Numbered from the stretch's first letter, positions 46,296 through 55,375 are shown. The stretch: DNA of 64,000 nt from Carboxylicivirga marina (GCF_016612505.1 NZ_JAENRR010000016.1:1-64000); one strand, 5' to 3'. A program made the numbers and translations. Notes: generated by a model from the sequence alone, not told the origin.

Positions 46296-46325
46296 AAAGC
46301 CCCACATCCAACGATGCAGGGCTTT
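46296..46325. terminator. Terminator-like hairpin near carB end
   Basis: AAAGCCC (46296-46302) pairs with GGGCTTT (46319-46325). On the minus strand it follows the carB stop by 82 bp and is followed by TTGTTTTAGG, so it may end carB transcripts. It could work in both directions. Confidence 0.5.
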
Positions 46326-46406
46326 TGTCTTGAGTCTTATGTCTATTATCTTAAAGCCAAGCTGTAACTAACTTCGGTCTCCGGACTTCAAGCTTCGGAC
46401 TTATTT

Positions 46407-49400
46407 CTACTTATATTCATCCCAATGCTTAATGCTAATATTATCCTGTCCCCATTTGCAGAACGAATAGATAAAGGCACTCGCTAAGCGGGCGTTGGTA
46501 ATCAACGGAATGTTAAAGTCAATGGCATCACGACGAATCGAGTAACCATTCTTCAACTCATCCTTACTCAGGTTCTTCGGAATGTTAATCACAAAGTCAA
46601 TCTTCTTATCGCGGATATACTCCACTGTGTTTGGCGACTTTTTCTCGCTTGGCCAGTGAAGCAAGGTTGTTTCTACGCCATTCTCAGCAAAGAACTTGTG
46701 CGTACCTCCTGTGGCAAATAGGTTGTAGCCTCGCTCTTTTAACATCTTGGCACTTTGTAGCAATTCCAGTTTTGAACGTGCCGGACCTGATGATATCAAA
46801 ATATTCTTTTCAGGAATACGGTAGCCAACGGCTAGCATCGATTGAAGGATGGCATCGTAATAGTTATCGCCAATACAACCAACCTCACCGGTAGATGACA
46901 TGTCAACACCCAATACAGGGTCGGCCTTGGCCAATCGGGCAAACGAGAACTGAGGAGCTTTGATACCTACGTAATCCAGTTCGAACGAGCTTTTGGTCAG
47001 TTTCTCAACCGGCAAGCCAAGCATGGCACGAGTAGCCATGTCAATTAAGTTCACCTTCAATACCTTCGATACGAATGGAAAACTACGCGAAGCACGCAGG
47101 TTACACTCAATCACTTTTATATCATTGTCTTTGGCCAGCAGCTGCATGTTAAACGGACCGGTAATATTTAATCCTTTAGCAATCTCGCGAGCAATGCGCT
47201 TCACACGGCGAATGGTTTCCACATATAATTTCTGTGGTGGGAACACGATAGTTGCATCACCTGAGTGTACGCCGGCAAACTCAACGTGCTCACTAATGGC
47301 GTAACCTACCACTTCGCCGTTGTTAGCTACTGCATCTACCTCAATCTCTTTAGCTTGCTCGATAAATTCCGATACAACAACAGGGAATTCCTTCGATACA
47401 TTAGCAGCCAAGGTTAAGAAATGCTCCAGTTCGTCTTTGTTTGATACCACATTCATGGCAGCACCCGAAAGAACGTACGACGGTCGAACCAATACCGGGA
47501 AACCTACTTCATCAACAAAGGTAAAGATGTCCTCGATGGATGTTAGTTCGCTCCAACGTGGCTGATCAACACCCAGGTCATCCAACAGGCTTGAGAATTT
47601 CTGACGATTCTCAGCGCGGTCAATATCTTCTGGTGATGTTCCTAAAATAGGTACTTGCTGACGGTGAAGTTTCATGGCCAGGTTATTCGGTATCTGTCCT
47701 CCTACCGACACAATTACTCCTTTAGGCGTTTCCAGGTCGATAATATCCAATACGCGCTCTTGTGTTAACTCATCAAAGTACAAGCGGTCGCACATGTCAT
47801 AGTCGGTACTCACCGTTTCCGGGTTGTAGTTAATCATCACCGAGCGATGATTCTCTTGCTTATTAATGGTATTCAATGCATTTACACTACACCAGTCAAA
47901 CTCTACCGACGAACCAATACGATAAGCCCCCGAACCTAGTACCACAACAGATTTACCATCTTTTTCGTAGTCGATGTCATGAGTAGCTCCGCTATAGGTT
48001 AAATACAGGTAATTGATTTGTGCCGGAAACTCACCGGCCATGGTATCAATTTGCTTCACCACAGGCGTAATGCCATTGGCCTTACGGAAGTCGCGAACTT
48101 TTAACAAGCCCTCTTCCATGTTCTTCGAGTTCAACACCAATCGTGCCACCTGAAAATCGGAGAAGCCCATCTTTTTGGCATCTAAAAGAGCCTCTTCCGG
48201 TAATTTATCTAATGCATCGTGCTTGCCAAGTAAGTTGGCGTGGTCCGATATATTCTTTAGTTTCTCAAGGAACCATTTGTCGATACGTGTCAATTCATGG
48301 ATTTCATCAACACTGGCGCCTTCTTCAAAGGCTTGTGCAATGGCAAATACACGCTGGTCGGTTGGTTCTTCCAGCTCTTTCTTCACGTCTTGGGCGAATG
48401 GTTGGTTACCCACAAAGCCGTGCATGCCTTGTCCTACCATTCGCAATCCTTTCTGAATGGCCTCTTCAAAATTACGACCAATGGCCATAATCTCACCCAC
48501 CGACTTCATGCTCGAACCAATCTCTTTCGATACACCGGTAAACTTACCCAAATCCCAACGAGGAATTTTACAGACGATGTAGTCTAATGCCGGCTCAAAG
48601 AACGCAGTGGTTGTTTTGGTTACTGAGTTCTTCAACTCGTGTAAGCTATAACCTAATCCAAGCTTAGCAGCGATAAATGCCAATGGATAACCGGTTGCTT
48701 TTGATGCTAGTGCCGATGAGCGCGATAAACGGGCATTCACCTCAATCACACGGTAATCTTCTGAGTAAGGGTCTAATGCATATTGTACGTTACACTCACC
48801 CACAATACCAATGTCGCGTATAATTTTAATGGCTAACTCACGTAATTTATGGTATTCAGCGTTAGACAATGTTTGTGATGGAGCTACTACGATGGACTCA
48901 CCGGTATGAATTCCCAGCGGGTCGAAGTTTTCCATGTTACAAACGGTGATACAGTTGTTGTAAGCATCACGCACCACTTCGTACTCTACCTCTTTCCAGC
49001 CTTTTAGTGATTCTTCAACCAATATCTGGTTCGAATAAGAAAAGGCATTTTCAGCCCGTTCAATCAGCTCTTCGGTAGAGTGGCAGAAGCCAGAACCCAT
49101 GCCTCCTAGTGTGTAGGCAGCACGAACAATGATTGGGAAACCAATCTTTTTAGAAGCTTCAACAGCTTCGTCAACTGTTGTTACGGCTATGCTGACCGGT
49201 GTTTTAACGTCAATTTTTCGAAGCTGGTTGGCAAAAATCTCACGGTCTTCGGTGTTGATGATGGCCTGAACAGGAGTTCCTAATACTTCAACATTGTACT
49301 TCTCTAAAGTTCCTGCCTGATATAGTGCAGTACCGCAGTTAAGAGCTGTTTGACCACCAAATGCCAACAGGATACCTTCTGGCTTTTCTTTCTTAAACAC

Positions 49401-49622
49401 CTCTTCAACGAAGTAAGGGGTTACCGGCAGATAGTAAATCTTATCGGCAATGCCTTCTGATGTTTGAACAGTAGCAATGTTCGGGTTGATTAAAACCGTT
49501 TCAATGCCTTCTTCTTTAAGAGCTTTTAAGGCTTGGGAACCTGAATAATCAAATTCACCCGCTTCACCAATTTTCAGCGCGCCCGACCCCAGAACTACGA
49601 CCTTTTTGACGTTCTTCTTCAT
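46407..49622 (-). CDS. carB: Carbamoyl-phosphate synthase large subunit
   Basis: A 1071-aa enzyme, full length, that makes carbamoyl phosphate from bicarbonate, ammonia (from the CarA glutaminase) and two ATP. It has the two homologous halves: VLGSGALKIGEAGEFDYSG near the N-terminus and VVLGSGAYRIGSSVEFDW near residue 555 are the paired halves' first ATP-grasp strands. The C-terminal allosteric domain begins around residue 930. carA is not adjacent, which is unusual. The product feeds pyrimidines and the nearby arginine genes. Confidence 0.97.
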   Translation of the reverse strand: MKKNVKKVVVLGSGALKIGEAGEFDYSGSQALKALKEEGIETVLINPNIATVQTSEGIADKIYYLPVTPYFVEEVFKKEKPEGILLAFGGQTALNCGTALYQAGTLEKYNVEVLGTPVQAIINTEDREIFANQLRKIDVKTPVSIAVTTVDEAVEASKKIGFPIIVRAAYTLGGMGSGFCHSTEELIERAENAFSYSNQILVEESLKGWKEVEYEVVRDAYNNCITVCNMENFDPLGIHTGESIVVAPSQTLSNAEYHKLRELAIKIIRDIGIVGECNVQYALDPYSEDYRVIEVNARLSRSSALASKATGYPLAFIAAKLGLGYSLHELKNSVTKTTTAFFEPALDYIVCKIPRWDLGKFTGVSKEIGSSMKSVGEIMAIGRNFEEAIQKGLRMVGQGMHGFVGNQPFAQDVKKELEEPTDQRVFAIAQAFEEGASVDEIHELTRIDKWFLEKLKNISDHANLLGKHDALDKLPEEALLDAKKMGFSDFQVARLVLNSKNMEEGLLKVRDFRKANGITPVVKQIDTMAGEFPAQINYLYLTYSGATHDIDYEKDGKSVVVLGSGAYRIGSSVEFDWCSVNALNTINKQENHRSVMINYNPETVSTDYDMCDRLYFDELTQERVLDIIDLETPKGVIVSVGGQIPNNLAMKLHRQQVPILGTSPEDIDRAENRQKFSSLLDDLGVDQPRWSELTSIEDIFTFVDEVGFPVLVRPSYVLSGAAMNVVSNKDELEHFLTLAANVSKEFPVVVSEFIEQAKEIEVDAVANNGEVVGYAISEHVEFAGVHSGDATIVFPPQKLYVETIRRVKRIAREIAKGLNITGPFNMQLLAKDNDIKVIECNLRASRSFPFVSKVLKVNLIDMATRAMLGLPVEKLTKSSFELDYVGIKAPQFSFARLAKADPVLGVDMSSTGEVGCIGDNYYDAILQSMLAVGYRIPEKNILISSGPARSKLELLQSAKMLKERGYNLFATGGTHKFFAENGVETTLLHWPSEKKSPNTVEYIRDKKIDFVINIPKNLSKDELKNGYSIRRDAIDFNIPLITNARLASAFIYSFCKWGQDNISIKHWDEYK

Positions 49623-50032
49623 CTTATTCTATAATTATTATTGTTTCTTCTTTTACAATAAAACCTGCTTAAACCAACAAGCAAGTTCCAAACATCTAAG
49701 ACAATAAACAACCTTATAAGTGCATAAATCAACCGGTTTTTTTAACATCTTTTGTCTATAATTATGCAATTATTTGTAGCATGATGACATATGTTACCTT
49801 CTTTTTCTACAAAATCTTTCATTTTTATGCATGCTAATACGCTCGCCCTGTTAAAGTGAGTTATTAGGTTTGAGATAATAGGAAAATGAAAGAAAAACAG
49901 TGGGGATACCCCTTGTAGAGTGTAGTCAGATAAGTGTATGTACAGACCAAATTTAGTCACCCGTTGACTGCTGTTTTATGCGTTTTATAAATTATTGTCG
50001 TGCAAAAATACATATTTTTTGCAAAAAACCAC

Positions 50033-50062
50033 TTTGAAATTAATAATTATTGAATAAATTTG
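50033..50062 (+). promoter_or_regulatory. argR promoter (-33 TTTG, -7 TAAATTTG)
   Basis: TTTG at 50033-50036 and TAAATTTG at 50055-50062 with an 18-bp spacer fit the Bacteroidota TTTG/TAnnTTTG promoter. The predicted start of transcription is about 40 bp before the argR ATG. Confidence 0.7.
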
Positions 50063-50087
50063 CATCGTCGATGTATAAATATACATT
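50049..50087. promoter_or_regulatory. Tandem ArgR operator (two ARG boxes)
   Basis: Box A core TGAATAAATTTGCA (50051-50064) and box B core TGTATAAATATACA (50072-50085) each match 12 of 14 positions of the ARG-box consensus TGAATWWWWATTCA. Box B is a near-perfect palindrome. Their centres are 21 bp apart, leaving 3 bp between the 18-bp boxes, the spacing used by E. coli ArgR hexamers. Box A overlaps the -7 element, so binding should block argR transcription. Confidence 0.75.
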
Positions 50088-50107
50088 CAACAAAGAAGAA
50101 GAACCAA

Positions 50108-50587
50108 ATGAAGATTAAAGCACAACGATTATTAGCAATCAAGCAAATTATTAGTTCCCGAAAGGTAAGTTCACAAGAGGAGCTGGTGGTTATGCTTGAA
50201 GCCGAAGGGTATAAGATTACGCAGGCTACCTTGTCGCGTGATTTAAAATACCTGAAAGTGGCAAAAGTGCCAGATGCTGAAACGGGGTATAAATACATTG
50301 TACCTGAAACAGCACAAAAAAATGATGAACCGGCCAAGCATGAAGAGTTTCCGGTGAGTGGTGTTGAATCAATTGAGTTTTCAGGTCATCTGGCCATCAT
50401 GAAAACTCGCCCAGGCTTTGCCAATGGCATTGCTTCGGTAATTGATAGCCATGGGCCGTATGAGATTTTAGGAACCATTGCAGGCGACGATACAATATTA
50501 TTAATCAGTCGTGAGGGGGTTTCCAAATCTGATGTCATCAACGCTTTATCATTGTTTATGCCGGGATTGAAAGAAAAGACCTTGTAG
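50108..50587 (+). CDS. argR: Arginine repressor ArgR
   Basis: A 159-aa ArgR/AhrC-type regulator. The N-terminal winged HTH is LLAIKQIISSRKVSSQEELV with the recognition helix in YKITQATLSRDLKYLKVAKV. The C-terminal arginine-binding and hexamerisation domain includes GIASVIDSHGPYEILGTIAGDDTIL with the GDDT acidic motif. The ATG at 50108 is preferred over the in-frame TTG at 50060, which lies inside the operator. It should repress argR and the arg operon when arginine is abundant. Confidence 0.96.
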   Translation: MKIKAQRLLAIKQIISSRKVSSQEELVVMLEAEGYKITQATLSRDLKYLKVAKVPDAETGYKYIVPETAQKNDEPAKHEEFPVSGVESIEFSGHLAIMKTRPGFANGIASVIDSHGPYEILGTIAGDDTILLISREGVSKSDVINALSLFMPGLKEKTL

Positions 50588-50637
50588 GGAATTGATTTTC
50601 GGTATGTAAATCAATTTGGACTAACAGAATAATTAAC

Positions 50638-51288
50638 ATGAGTAAGTTTAACATATTTGTCGCAGCGAAAGAACATCTCAATTATGTAGATGTGGTGTTG
50701 GATACCATAGCAGAAGCTGCTAAGGTGCGAGGAACGGGTATTGCCAAGCGAAGTCCTGAATATCTTCAAAAGAAGATTGAAGAGGGGAAGGCTGTATTGG
50801 CATTGCAAGGTGATGAATTTGCCGGGTTTTGTTACATCGAAACTTGGGGGCACGACAATTTTGTGGCCAACTCTGGGTTAATTGTGGTTGATAAGTTTAG
50901 AGGTCACGGTTTAGCCAAAGCTATTAAAACGAAGGCTTTTGAATTGTCACGCGAAAAATTTCCACACGCTAAAATATTTGGTTTAACCACTGGTTTGGCG
51001 GTGATGAAGATAAATTCTGACCTGGGATATCGCCCTGTGACATTTTCTGAGTTAACCGATGACGAACAGTTCTGGAAAGGTTGTCAGAGCTGTGTTAACT
51101 ATGATATATTAGTTCGAACCGAAAGAAAGCATTGTTTATGTACCGGTATGTTGTTCGATCCTGATCGCAACAATCATTCGGTAAAAGGTAAGAAGTCAAA
51201 CAATGTATTGTCCCGAATAAAAAAAGCTGTCACTAAAAAGGATGGTAAAATAGGAAAGACTTTAAAAGCAATAACGGCATTGTTTTAA
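50638..51288 (+). CDS. GNAT acyltransferase, probable first step of arginine synthesis
   Basis: A 216-aa GNAT protein. The acyl-CoA-binding motif is VVDKFRGHGLAKAIKTKAF (about residues 83-101, RGHGLA core). A Cys-rich stretch, GCQSCVNYD then KHCLCTG (about 143-170), could bind zinc. The tail is Lys-rich. It lies between argR and argG and no argA or argJ is present, so it is the best candidate for the N-acylglutamate synthase, probably using succinyl-CoA given the downstream carbamoyltransferase type. Substrate is inferred. Confidence 0.8.
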   Translation: MSKFNIFVAAKEHLNYVDVVLDTIAEAAKVRGTGIAKRSPEYLQKKIEEGKAVLALQGDEFAGFCYIETWGHDNFVANSGLIVVDKFRGHGLAKAIKTKAFELSREKFPHAKIFGLTTGLAVMKINSDLGYRPVTFSELTDDEQFWKGCQSCVNYDILVRTERKHCLCTGMLFDPDRNNHSVKGKKSNNVLSRIKKAVTKKDGKIGKTLKAITALF

Positions 51289-51312
51289 GTAGATATTGAT
51301 AAATATATAACG

Positions 51313-52530
51313 ATGAAGGAAAAGGTAGTTTTAGCGTACAGCGGTGGTTTAGATACTTCATTTTGTGTGAAGTACTTAGCTGAGGAGAAGAGTCTGGAGA
51401 TTTACTCAGCAATAGCCAATACCGGTGGGTTTAGTGATGATGAACTAAACGATATTGAGACAAAAGCTTACGAATTGGGCGTTGCAAAGCATGCGACACT
51501 TGATGTCACAGAGCGCTACTACCGACGCTGTATTCGTTATATGATTTTTGGAAACGTATTAAAAAATAATACTTATCCGCTTTCAGTTAGCTCAGAGCGT
51601 ATTTTTCAGGCTTTAGCAATTGTTGATTATGCACGTTCGGTTGGAGCAAAATACATTGCTCACGGAAGTACCGGTGCAGGTAACGATCAAATTCGTTTTG
51701 ATCTGACTTTTCAGGTCTTAGCACCAGAAATTAAAGTGATTGCACCAATTCGTGATTTAAAACTGTCGCGCGAAGCTGAGATTGATTACCTGAAAGAGCG
51801 TGGCGTGGTTCGAGACTGGACCAAAATGGAATATTCCATTAATAAAGGACTATGGGGAACCAGCGTTGGAGGAAAGGAAACATTGACTTCTAATTTGACT
51901 TTACCTGAAGGTGCATACCCTAGTCAACTGAAGAAAGAAGATGAGGAAACGGTAGAGCTTGGATTTGTAAAAGGTGAATTGGCAACTGTGAACAATGCGG
52001 CCTTTGACGATCCGATTGAAGCAATTAAAGAAATAGAAACTCTGGGTGCTGCTTATGCCATTGGGCGTGATATGCACGTAGGTGATACCATCATAGGAAT
52101 TAAAGGTAGAGTTGGCTTTGAAGCAGCTGCACCACTTATAATCATTAATGCTCACCATGTTTTGGAGAAGCATGTGTTAACCAAGTGGCAAATGCATTGG
52201 AAAGAGCAATTGTCAAATTGGTATGGCATGTTTTTACATGAATCGCAATATCTGGAGCCGGTTATGCGCGATATTGAGAAGTTCCTTGAGAGTTCGCAGC
52301 AAAATGTAACTGGTAAGGTTATCATTAAGTTAAAGCCTTATCGTTTCGATGTGGTAGGAATTGAGTCAGATCATGATTTAATGAGTAGTGCCTTTGGTGA
52401 GTATGGCGAAATGAATAAGGCATGGACGGCACAAGATGTAGAAGGTTTTACAACGATTATGGCCACGCCAATGAAGATTTTTAATGCAGTTAACAAGGGG
52501 CAACTCGATTTAAAGGATGGCAATGATTAA
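51313..52530 (+). CDS. argG: Argininosuccinate synthase
   Basis: A 405-aa ATP-dependent ligase of citrulline and aspartate. The N-terminal P-loop is VLAYSGGLDTSFCVKYLA (about residues 4-21), followed by KYIAHGSTGAGNDQIRFDL, the substrate loop. Usual length. The start lies 24 bp after the GNAT stop. The 3' end overlaps argC, so the two are translationally coupled. It makes argininosuccinate, which ArgH cleaves to arginine. Confidence 0.97.
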   Translation: MKEKVVLAYSGGLDTSFCVKYLAEEKSLEIYSAIANTGGFSDDELNDIETKAYELGVAKHATLDVTERYYRRCIRYMIFGNVLKNNTYPLSVSSERIFQALAIVDYARSVGAKYIAHGSTGAGNDQIRFDLTFQVLAPEIKVIAPIRDLKLSREAEIDYLKERGVVRDWTKMEYSINKGLWGTSVGGKETLTSNLTLPEGAYPSQLKKEDEETVELGFVKGELATVNNAAFDDPIEAIKEIETLGAAYAIGRDMHVGDTIIGIKGRVGFEAAAPLIIINAHHVLEKHVLTKWQMHWKEQLSNWYGMFLHESQYLEPVMRDIEKFLESSQQNVTGKVIIKLKPYRFDVVGIESDHDLMSSAFGEYGEMNKAWTAQDVEGFTTIMATPMKIFNAVNKGQLDLKDGND

Positions 52531-53485
52531 AGTTGGAATAATTGGTGGAGCAGGTTATACCGCTGGTGAGCTTATCCGGATCTTATTAAATCATTCGCAA
52601 GCCGAAATTGCATTTGTGCAGAGTACGAGTCAGGCAGGTCTGCCAGTTACTGATATTCATAGAGATTTGATCGGTGAAACCACTCTGGTATTTGTCGATG
52701 AGGTCAATTACTCAGTAGATGTGCTGTTTCTATGCATGGGTCACGGGCGTTCGCGCAGCTTTGTGGAAGCCATTCCAGCTTCGTTTAATGGTAAAATAAT
52801 CGACCTGAGTAACGACTATCGCTTGAAAGATTCTGCTGAAGGCTTTATTTATGGTCTGCCAGAGCTTAATCATGAGCTTATTAAGCAGAGTGATAAAATT
52901 GCCAATCCCGGATGCTTTGCTACCGCCATACAAATTGCACTGCTGCCCTTGGCTGATGCTGAGCAGTTAAATGAGGTACATATTCATGCGATAACGGGTT
53001 CGACCGGAGCCGGTCAGGCATGCTCGTCTACCACGCATTTTAGCTGGCGTAATAATAATGCATCTGTTTATAAGTCGTTCGAACATCAGCATCTTGGTGA
53101 AATTGGAGAGTCGATGCTGCAATTGCAGCCAGACTTTAGTGAGGATATCAATTTTGTACCTATTCGAGGGAATTATCCTCGCGGTATTTTAGCATCAGTA
53201 TATATTGAAAGTGAGTTGTCAGAAGAAGCTGCAAAATCACTTTTTGAAATATTCTATCAGGGGCATCCTTTCACTTTTGTGGTAAATGAAAATCCAGATG
53301 TGAAGCAAGTGGTTAATACCAATAAGGCTCTTGTTAGTGTTAAGAAATATGGAACAAAACTTCATATAGTCAGTGTGATAGATAATTTGCTCAAAGGAGC
53401 ATCTGGTCAGGCTGTGCAAAATATGAATCTTTTATTTGGTTTGGATGAAGCAGAGGGTCTTCATTTAAAATCTGTGGCATTTTAG
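52523..53485 (+). CDS. argC: N-acyl-gamma-glutamyl-phosphate reductase
   Basis: A 320-aa NADP-dependent reductase. The N-terminal Rossmann strand is KVGIIGGAGYTAGELIRILL and the catalytic Cys is in NPGCFATAIQIALLP (about residues 134-148). It reduces the acyl-glutamyl phosphate made by ArgB to the semialdehyde. I choose the ATG at 52523 (MIKVG); an ATG two codons earlier also fits. It overlaps the argG stop by 8 bp. Confidence 0.96.
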   Translation: MIKVGIIGGAGYTAGELIRILLNHSQAEIAFVQSTSQAGLPVTDIHRDLIGETTLVFVDEVNYSVDVLFLCMGHGRSRSFVEAIPASFNGKIIDLSNDYRLKDSAEGFIYGLPELNHELIKQSDKIANPGCFATAIQIALLPLADAEQLNEVHIHAITGSTGAGQACSSTTHFSWRNNNASVYKSFEHQHLGEIGESMLQLQPDFSEDINFVPIRGNYPRGILASVYIESELSEEAAKSLFEIFYQGHPFTFVVNENPDVKQVVNTNKALVSVKKYGTKLHIVSVIDNLLKGASGQAVQNMNLLFGLDEAEGLHLKSVAF

Positions 53486-53644
53486 AATGTTATTATCCCA
53501 CAGATTATTTGGTTTAAATTTAGGTGTTCATTCTTCTTTGGATGAAGGCCAACTGCTTTGAGTACCATGGGCTTTAGCTCATGGTACTTCATCCTGTTTT
53601 TCGATTGAATCTTACTTTTATTTTATATAGAAAGGGCCATTGTT
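53486..53644 (+). promoter_or_regulatory. argC-argD spacer with nested hairpin
   Basis: AGTACCATGGGC (53561-53572) pairs with GCTCATGGTACT (53577-53588), 11 of 12. GGATGAAG (53540-53547) pairs with CTTCATCC (53587-53594) around it. The structure is followed by TGTTTTT, so it looks like an intraoperonic terminator or attenuator. Confidence 0.5.
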
Positions 53645-54775
53645 ATGGAACTATTTGATGTATACTCACTGTTTGATATTACACCAGTTCGTGGTGAAGA
53701 CTGTTATGTGTGGGATAATGAAGGCAATAAGTACCTCGATTTGTATGGTGGTCATGCCGTCATTTCAGTAGGGCATAGTCATCCGCATTATGTCGATAGA
53801 ATAAACTCGCAACTCCAAAAAATAGGGTTTTATAGTAATTCTGTAGAAAACCCTATGCAACAAGAGTTAGCTGATAAATTGGGGCAGCTATGCGGAATGG
53901 ATGATTACCAATTGTTCTTATGTAATTCTGGTGCTGAAGCAAACGAAAATGCTTTAAAATTGGCATCTTTTCATACAGGTCGAAAAAAAATTCTGGCCTT
54001 TGAGAGAGGGTTTCATGGCCGTACCTCAGGGGCAGTAGCCATTACAGATAACGAGAAAATAATTGCTCCATTCAATGCTGGGCATGAGGTTGAGATTGTT
54101 CCATGGGAAGATATTGAAGCTGTTGAAAAATCCGTGGCATCTAAAGGTGTTGCAGCCGTTATTATTGAAGGTATTCAAGGAATTGGTGGTATTTATGTGC
54201 CTTCACCTGATTTTCTCATGGCATTACAAAAGTTGTGTCGCGATACGGGGACCTTATTAATATTGGATGAGATTCAGTCAGGTTACGGAAGAAGTGGAAA
54301 GTTTTTTGCCTTTCAATATGCAGATATAGAGCCTGATATGGTAACGATGGCTAAGGGGATGGGCAATGGATTTCCGATCGGTGGTGTTCTTGTAGCTCCT
54401 CACATAAAGCCTTCCAAAGGATTATTAGGAACGACCTTCGGTGGCAATTATCTGGCATGCGCTGCAGGTTTAGCTGTATTAGAGATAATGCAGGATGAGA
54501 ACTTGATTGCAAATGTTAATAAAAGTGAAAAATACCTTTTAAGCAAATTGCGTAAAAGCATTGATATCAAGGATATACGAGGGATGGGCTTAATGTTGGC
54601 AATTGAAGGGTATGAAAAAATAGCTGGCATAAGACAGGAATTATTGTTTAAAAGTTATATTTTTACCGGCGTTTCCGGCACATATACAATGAGGTTACTG
54701 CCTCCAATGACTCTCAATGAGAGCCATATAGACTGTTTTATATCCAGTCTTGAGGCTGCTGTTGATAGTGGTTAA
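53645..54775 (+). CDS. argD: N-acylornithine aminotransferase
   Basis: A 376-aa class-III PLP aminotransferase. The PLP-phosphate loop is CNSGAEANENALKLAS (about residues 98-113), Asp in ILDEIQSGYGRSGKF binds the ring, and the PLP lysine is in TMAKGMGNGFPIGG (about 238-251). It converts the N-acylglutamate semialdehyde to N-acylornithine. Usual length. It precedes the HNH-like gene by only 12 bp. Confidence 0.96.
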   Translation: MELFDVYSLFDITPVRGEDCYVWDNEGNKYLDLYGGHAVISVGHSHPHYVDRINSQLQKIGFYSNSVENPMQQELADKLGQLCGMDDYQLFLCNSGAEANENALKLASFHTGRKKILAFERGFHGRTSGAVAITDNEKIIAPFNAGHEVEIVPWEDIEAVEKSVASKGVAAVIIEGIQGIGGIYVPSPDFLMALQKLCRDTGTLLILDEIQSGYGRSGKFFAFQYADIEPDMVTMAKGMGNGFPIGGVLVAPHIKPSKGLLGTTFGGNYLACAAGLAVLEIMQDENLIANVNKSEKYLLSKLRKSIDIKDIRGMGLMLAIEGYEKIAGIRQELLFKSYIFTGVSGTYTMRLLPPMTLNESHIDCFISSLEAAVDSG

Positions 54776-54787
54776 TATCATAATAAG

Positions 54788-55375
54788 ATGGTAAGATCGT
54801 ACTGGAACGAAGAATGGAAAGAAGTAGAGTTTGAAAAAGGTGCATTGAAGAAAAGATATGCAATTTCAAGCTACGGTAGAATTATTAGTTACACCGACAA
54901 AATTGAAGCTGGAGATTATATCAGAGGCGGTAAATTAAGAGGTTATCCAACCTTGCCGTTGAGGCCTTTCGGTAAATCAAAAACCTTCTATGTACACAAG
55001 TTGGTTGCTGAATTATTTTTACCCAAAACTTCTCCTGATCAAGAGTTTGTAATTCATCTGGATTACAATAAATCAAACAACTTTATTGAGAACCTTCAGT
55101 GGGCTAATAAAAAGGAAATGTTTGCACATCAGCAAAATAATCCTTCGGTATTAGAAGCTCGGGAGAAACAAAAAGGACGCAAAACACAGCAAGGCCATAA
55201 ACTTACTGCTACCCAGGTGATGCGATTAAAGATGAAGATTAATGATCCGAATCGCAAAACAAGATTAAAGTTAATAGCTAGGGAATTTGGGATTAGCGAA
55301 ATGCAACTTTATCGTATTAAATCTGGTGAGAACTGGTCTCATGTGAAAGTAGAAGCTCCGAACGAAGAGAGTTAG
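54788..55375 (+). CDS. NUMOD4/HNH-like protein with C-terminal HTH
   Basis: A 195-aa protein. The N-terminal NUMOD4-type block is EEWKEVEF, then YAISSYGRIISY. An HNH_3-like segment, YVHKLVAELFLP, then FVIHLDYNKSNNFIENLQW (about residues 85-103), keeps His but replaces the usual NH with IH. The C-terminal half is basic and ends in a resolvase-like HTH, LIAREFGISEMQLYRIKSG. It resembles a homing-endonuclease-derived DNA-binding protein. It sits in the arg/pro operon, and a regulatory role is only an inference. Confidence 0.75.
   Translation: MVRSYWNEEWKEVEFEKGALKKRYAISSYGRIISYTDKIEAGDYIRGGKLRGYPTLPLRPFGKSKTFYVHKLVAELFLPKTSPDQEFVIHLDYNKSNNFIENLQWANKKEMFAHQQNNPSVLEAREKQKGRKTQQGHKLTATQVMRLKMKINDPNRKTRLKLIAREFGISEMQLYRIKSGENWSHVKVEAPNEES

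Larger units (their letters stand above)
45562..46406. other. 845-bp region with palindrome, tandem array and hairpin
   Basis: Holds the 20-bp palindrome (45598-45617), the 21-bp tandem array (45785-46141) and a terminator-like hairpin (46296-46325). The remainder contains short words such as GTCTAACAGTCTATAGTC and TCTTGAGTCTTATGTC. Confidence 0.6.
49623..50107. other. 485-bp divergent carB/argR region
   Basis: Divergent control region. Near argR it holds the promoter and two ArgR boxes. Elsewhere it holds the inverted repeat TGCAAAAA-N7-TTTTTTGCA (50001-50023) and a weak single ARG-box-like site, TCTATAATTATGCA (49755-49768), about 130 bp ahead of carB. No gene is supported. Confidence 0.5.

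Noticed and set aside
46180-46371. Plus-strand open frame after the tandem array
   Set aside because: It covers a terminator hairpin and word-repeat DNA; no conserved features.
49755-49768. ARG box controlling carB
   Set aside because: Only 11 of 14 matches, no partner box at 21 bp on either side, and 130 bp from the start. Too weak to call.
49742-49960. A 72-codon open frame on the minus strand in the carB/argR gap
   Set aside because: No family likeness, atypical composition, and it lies in an AT-rich control region.
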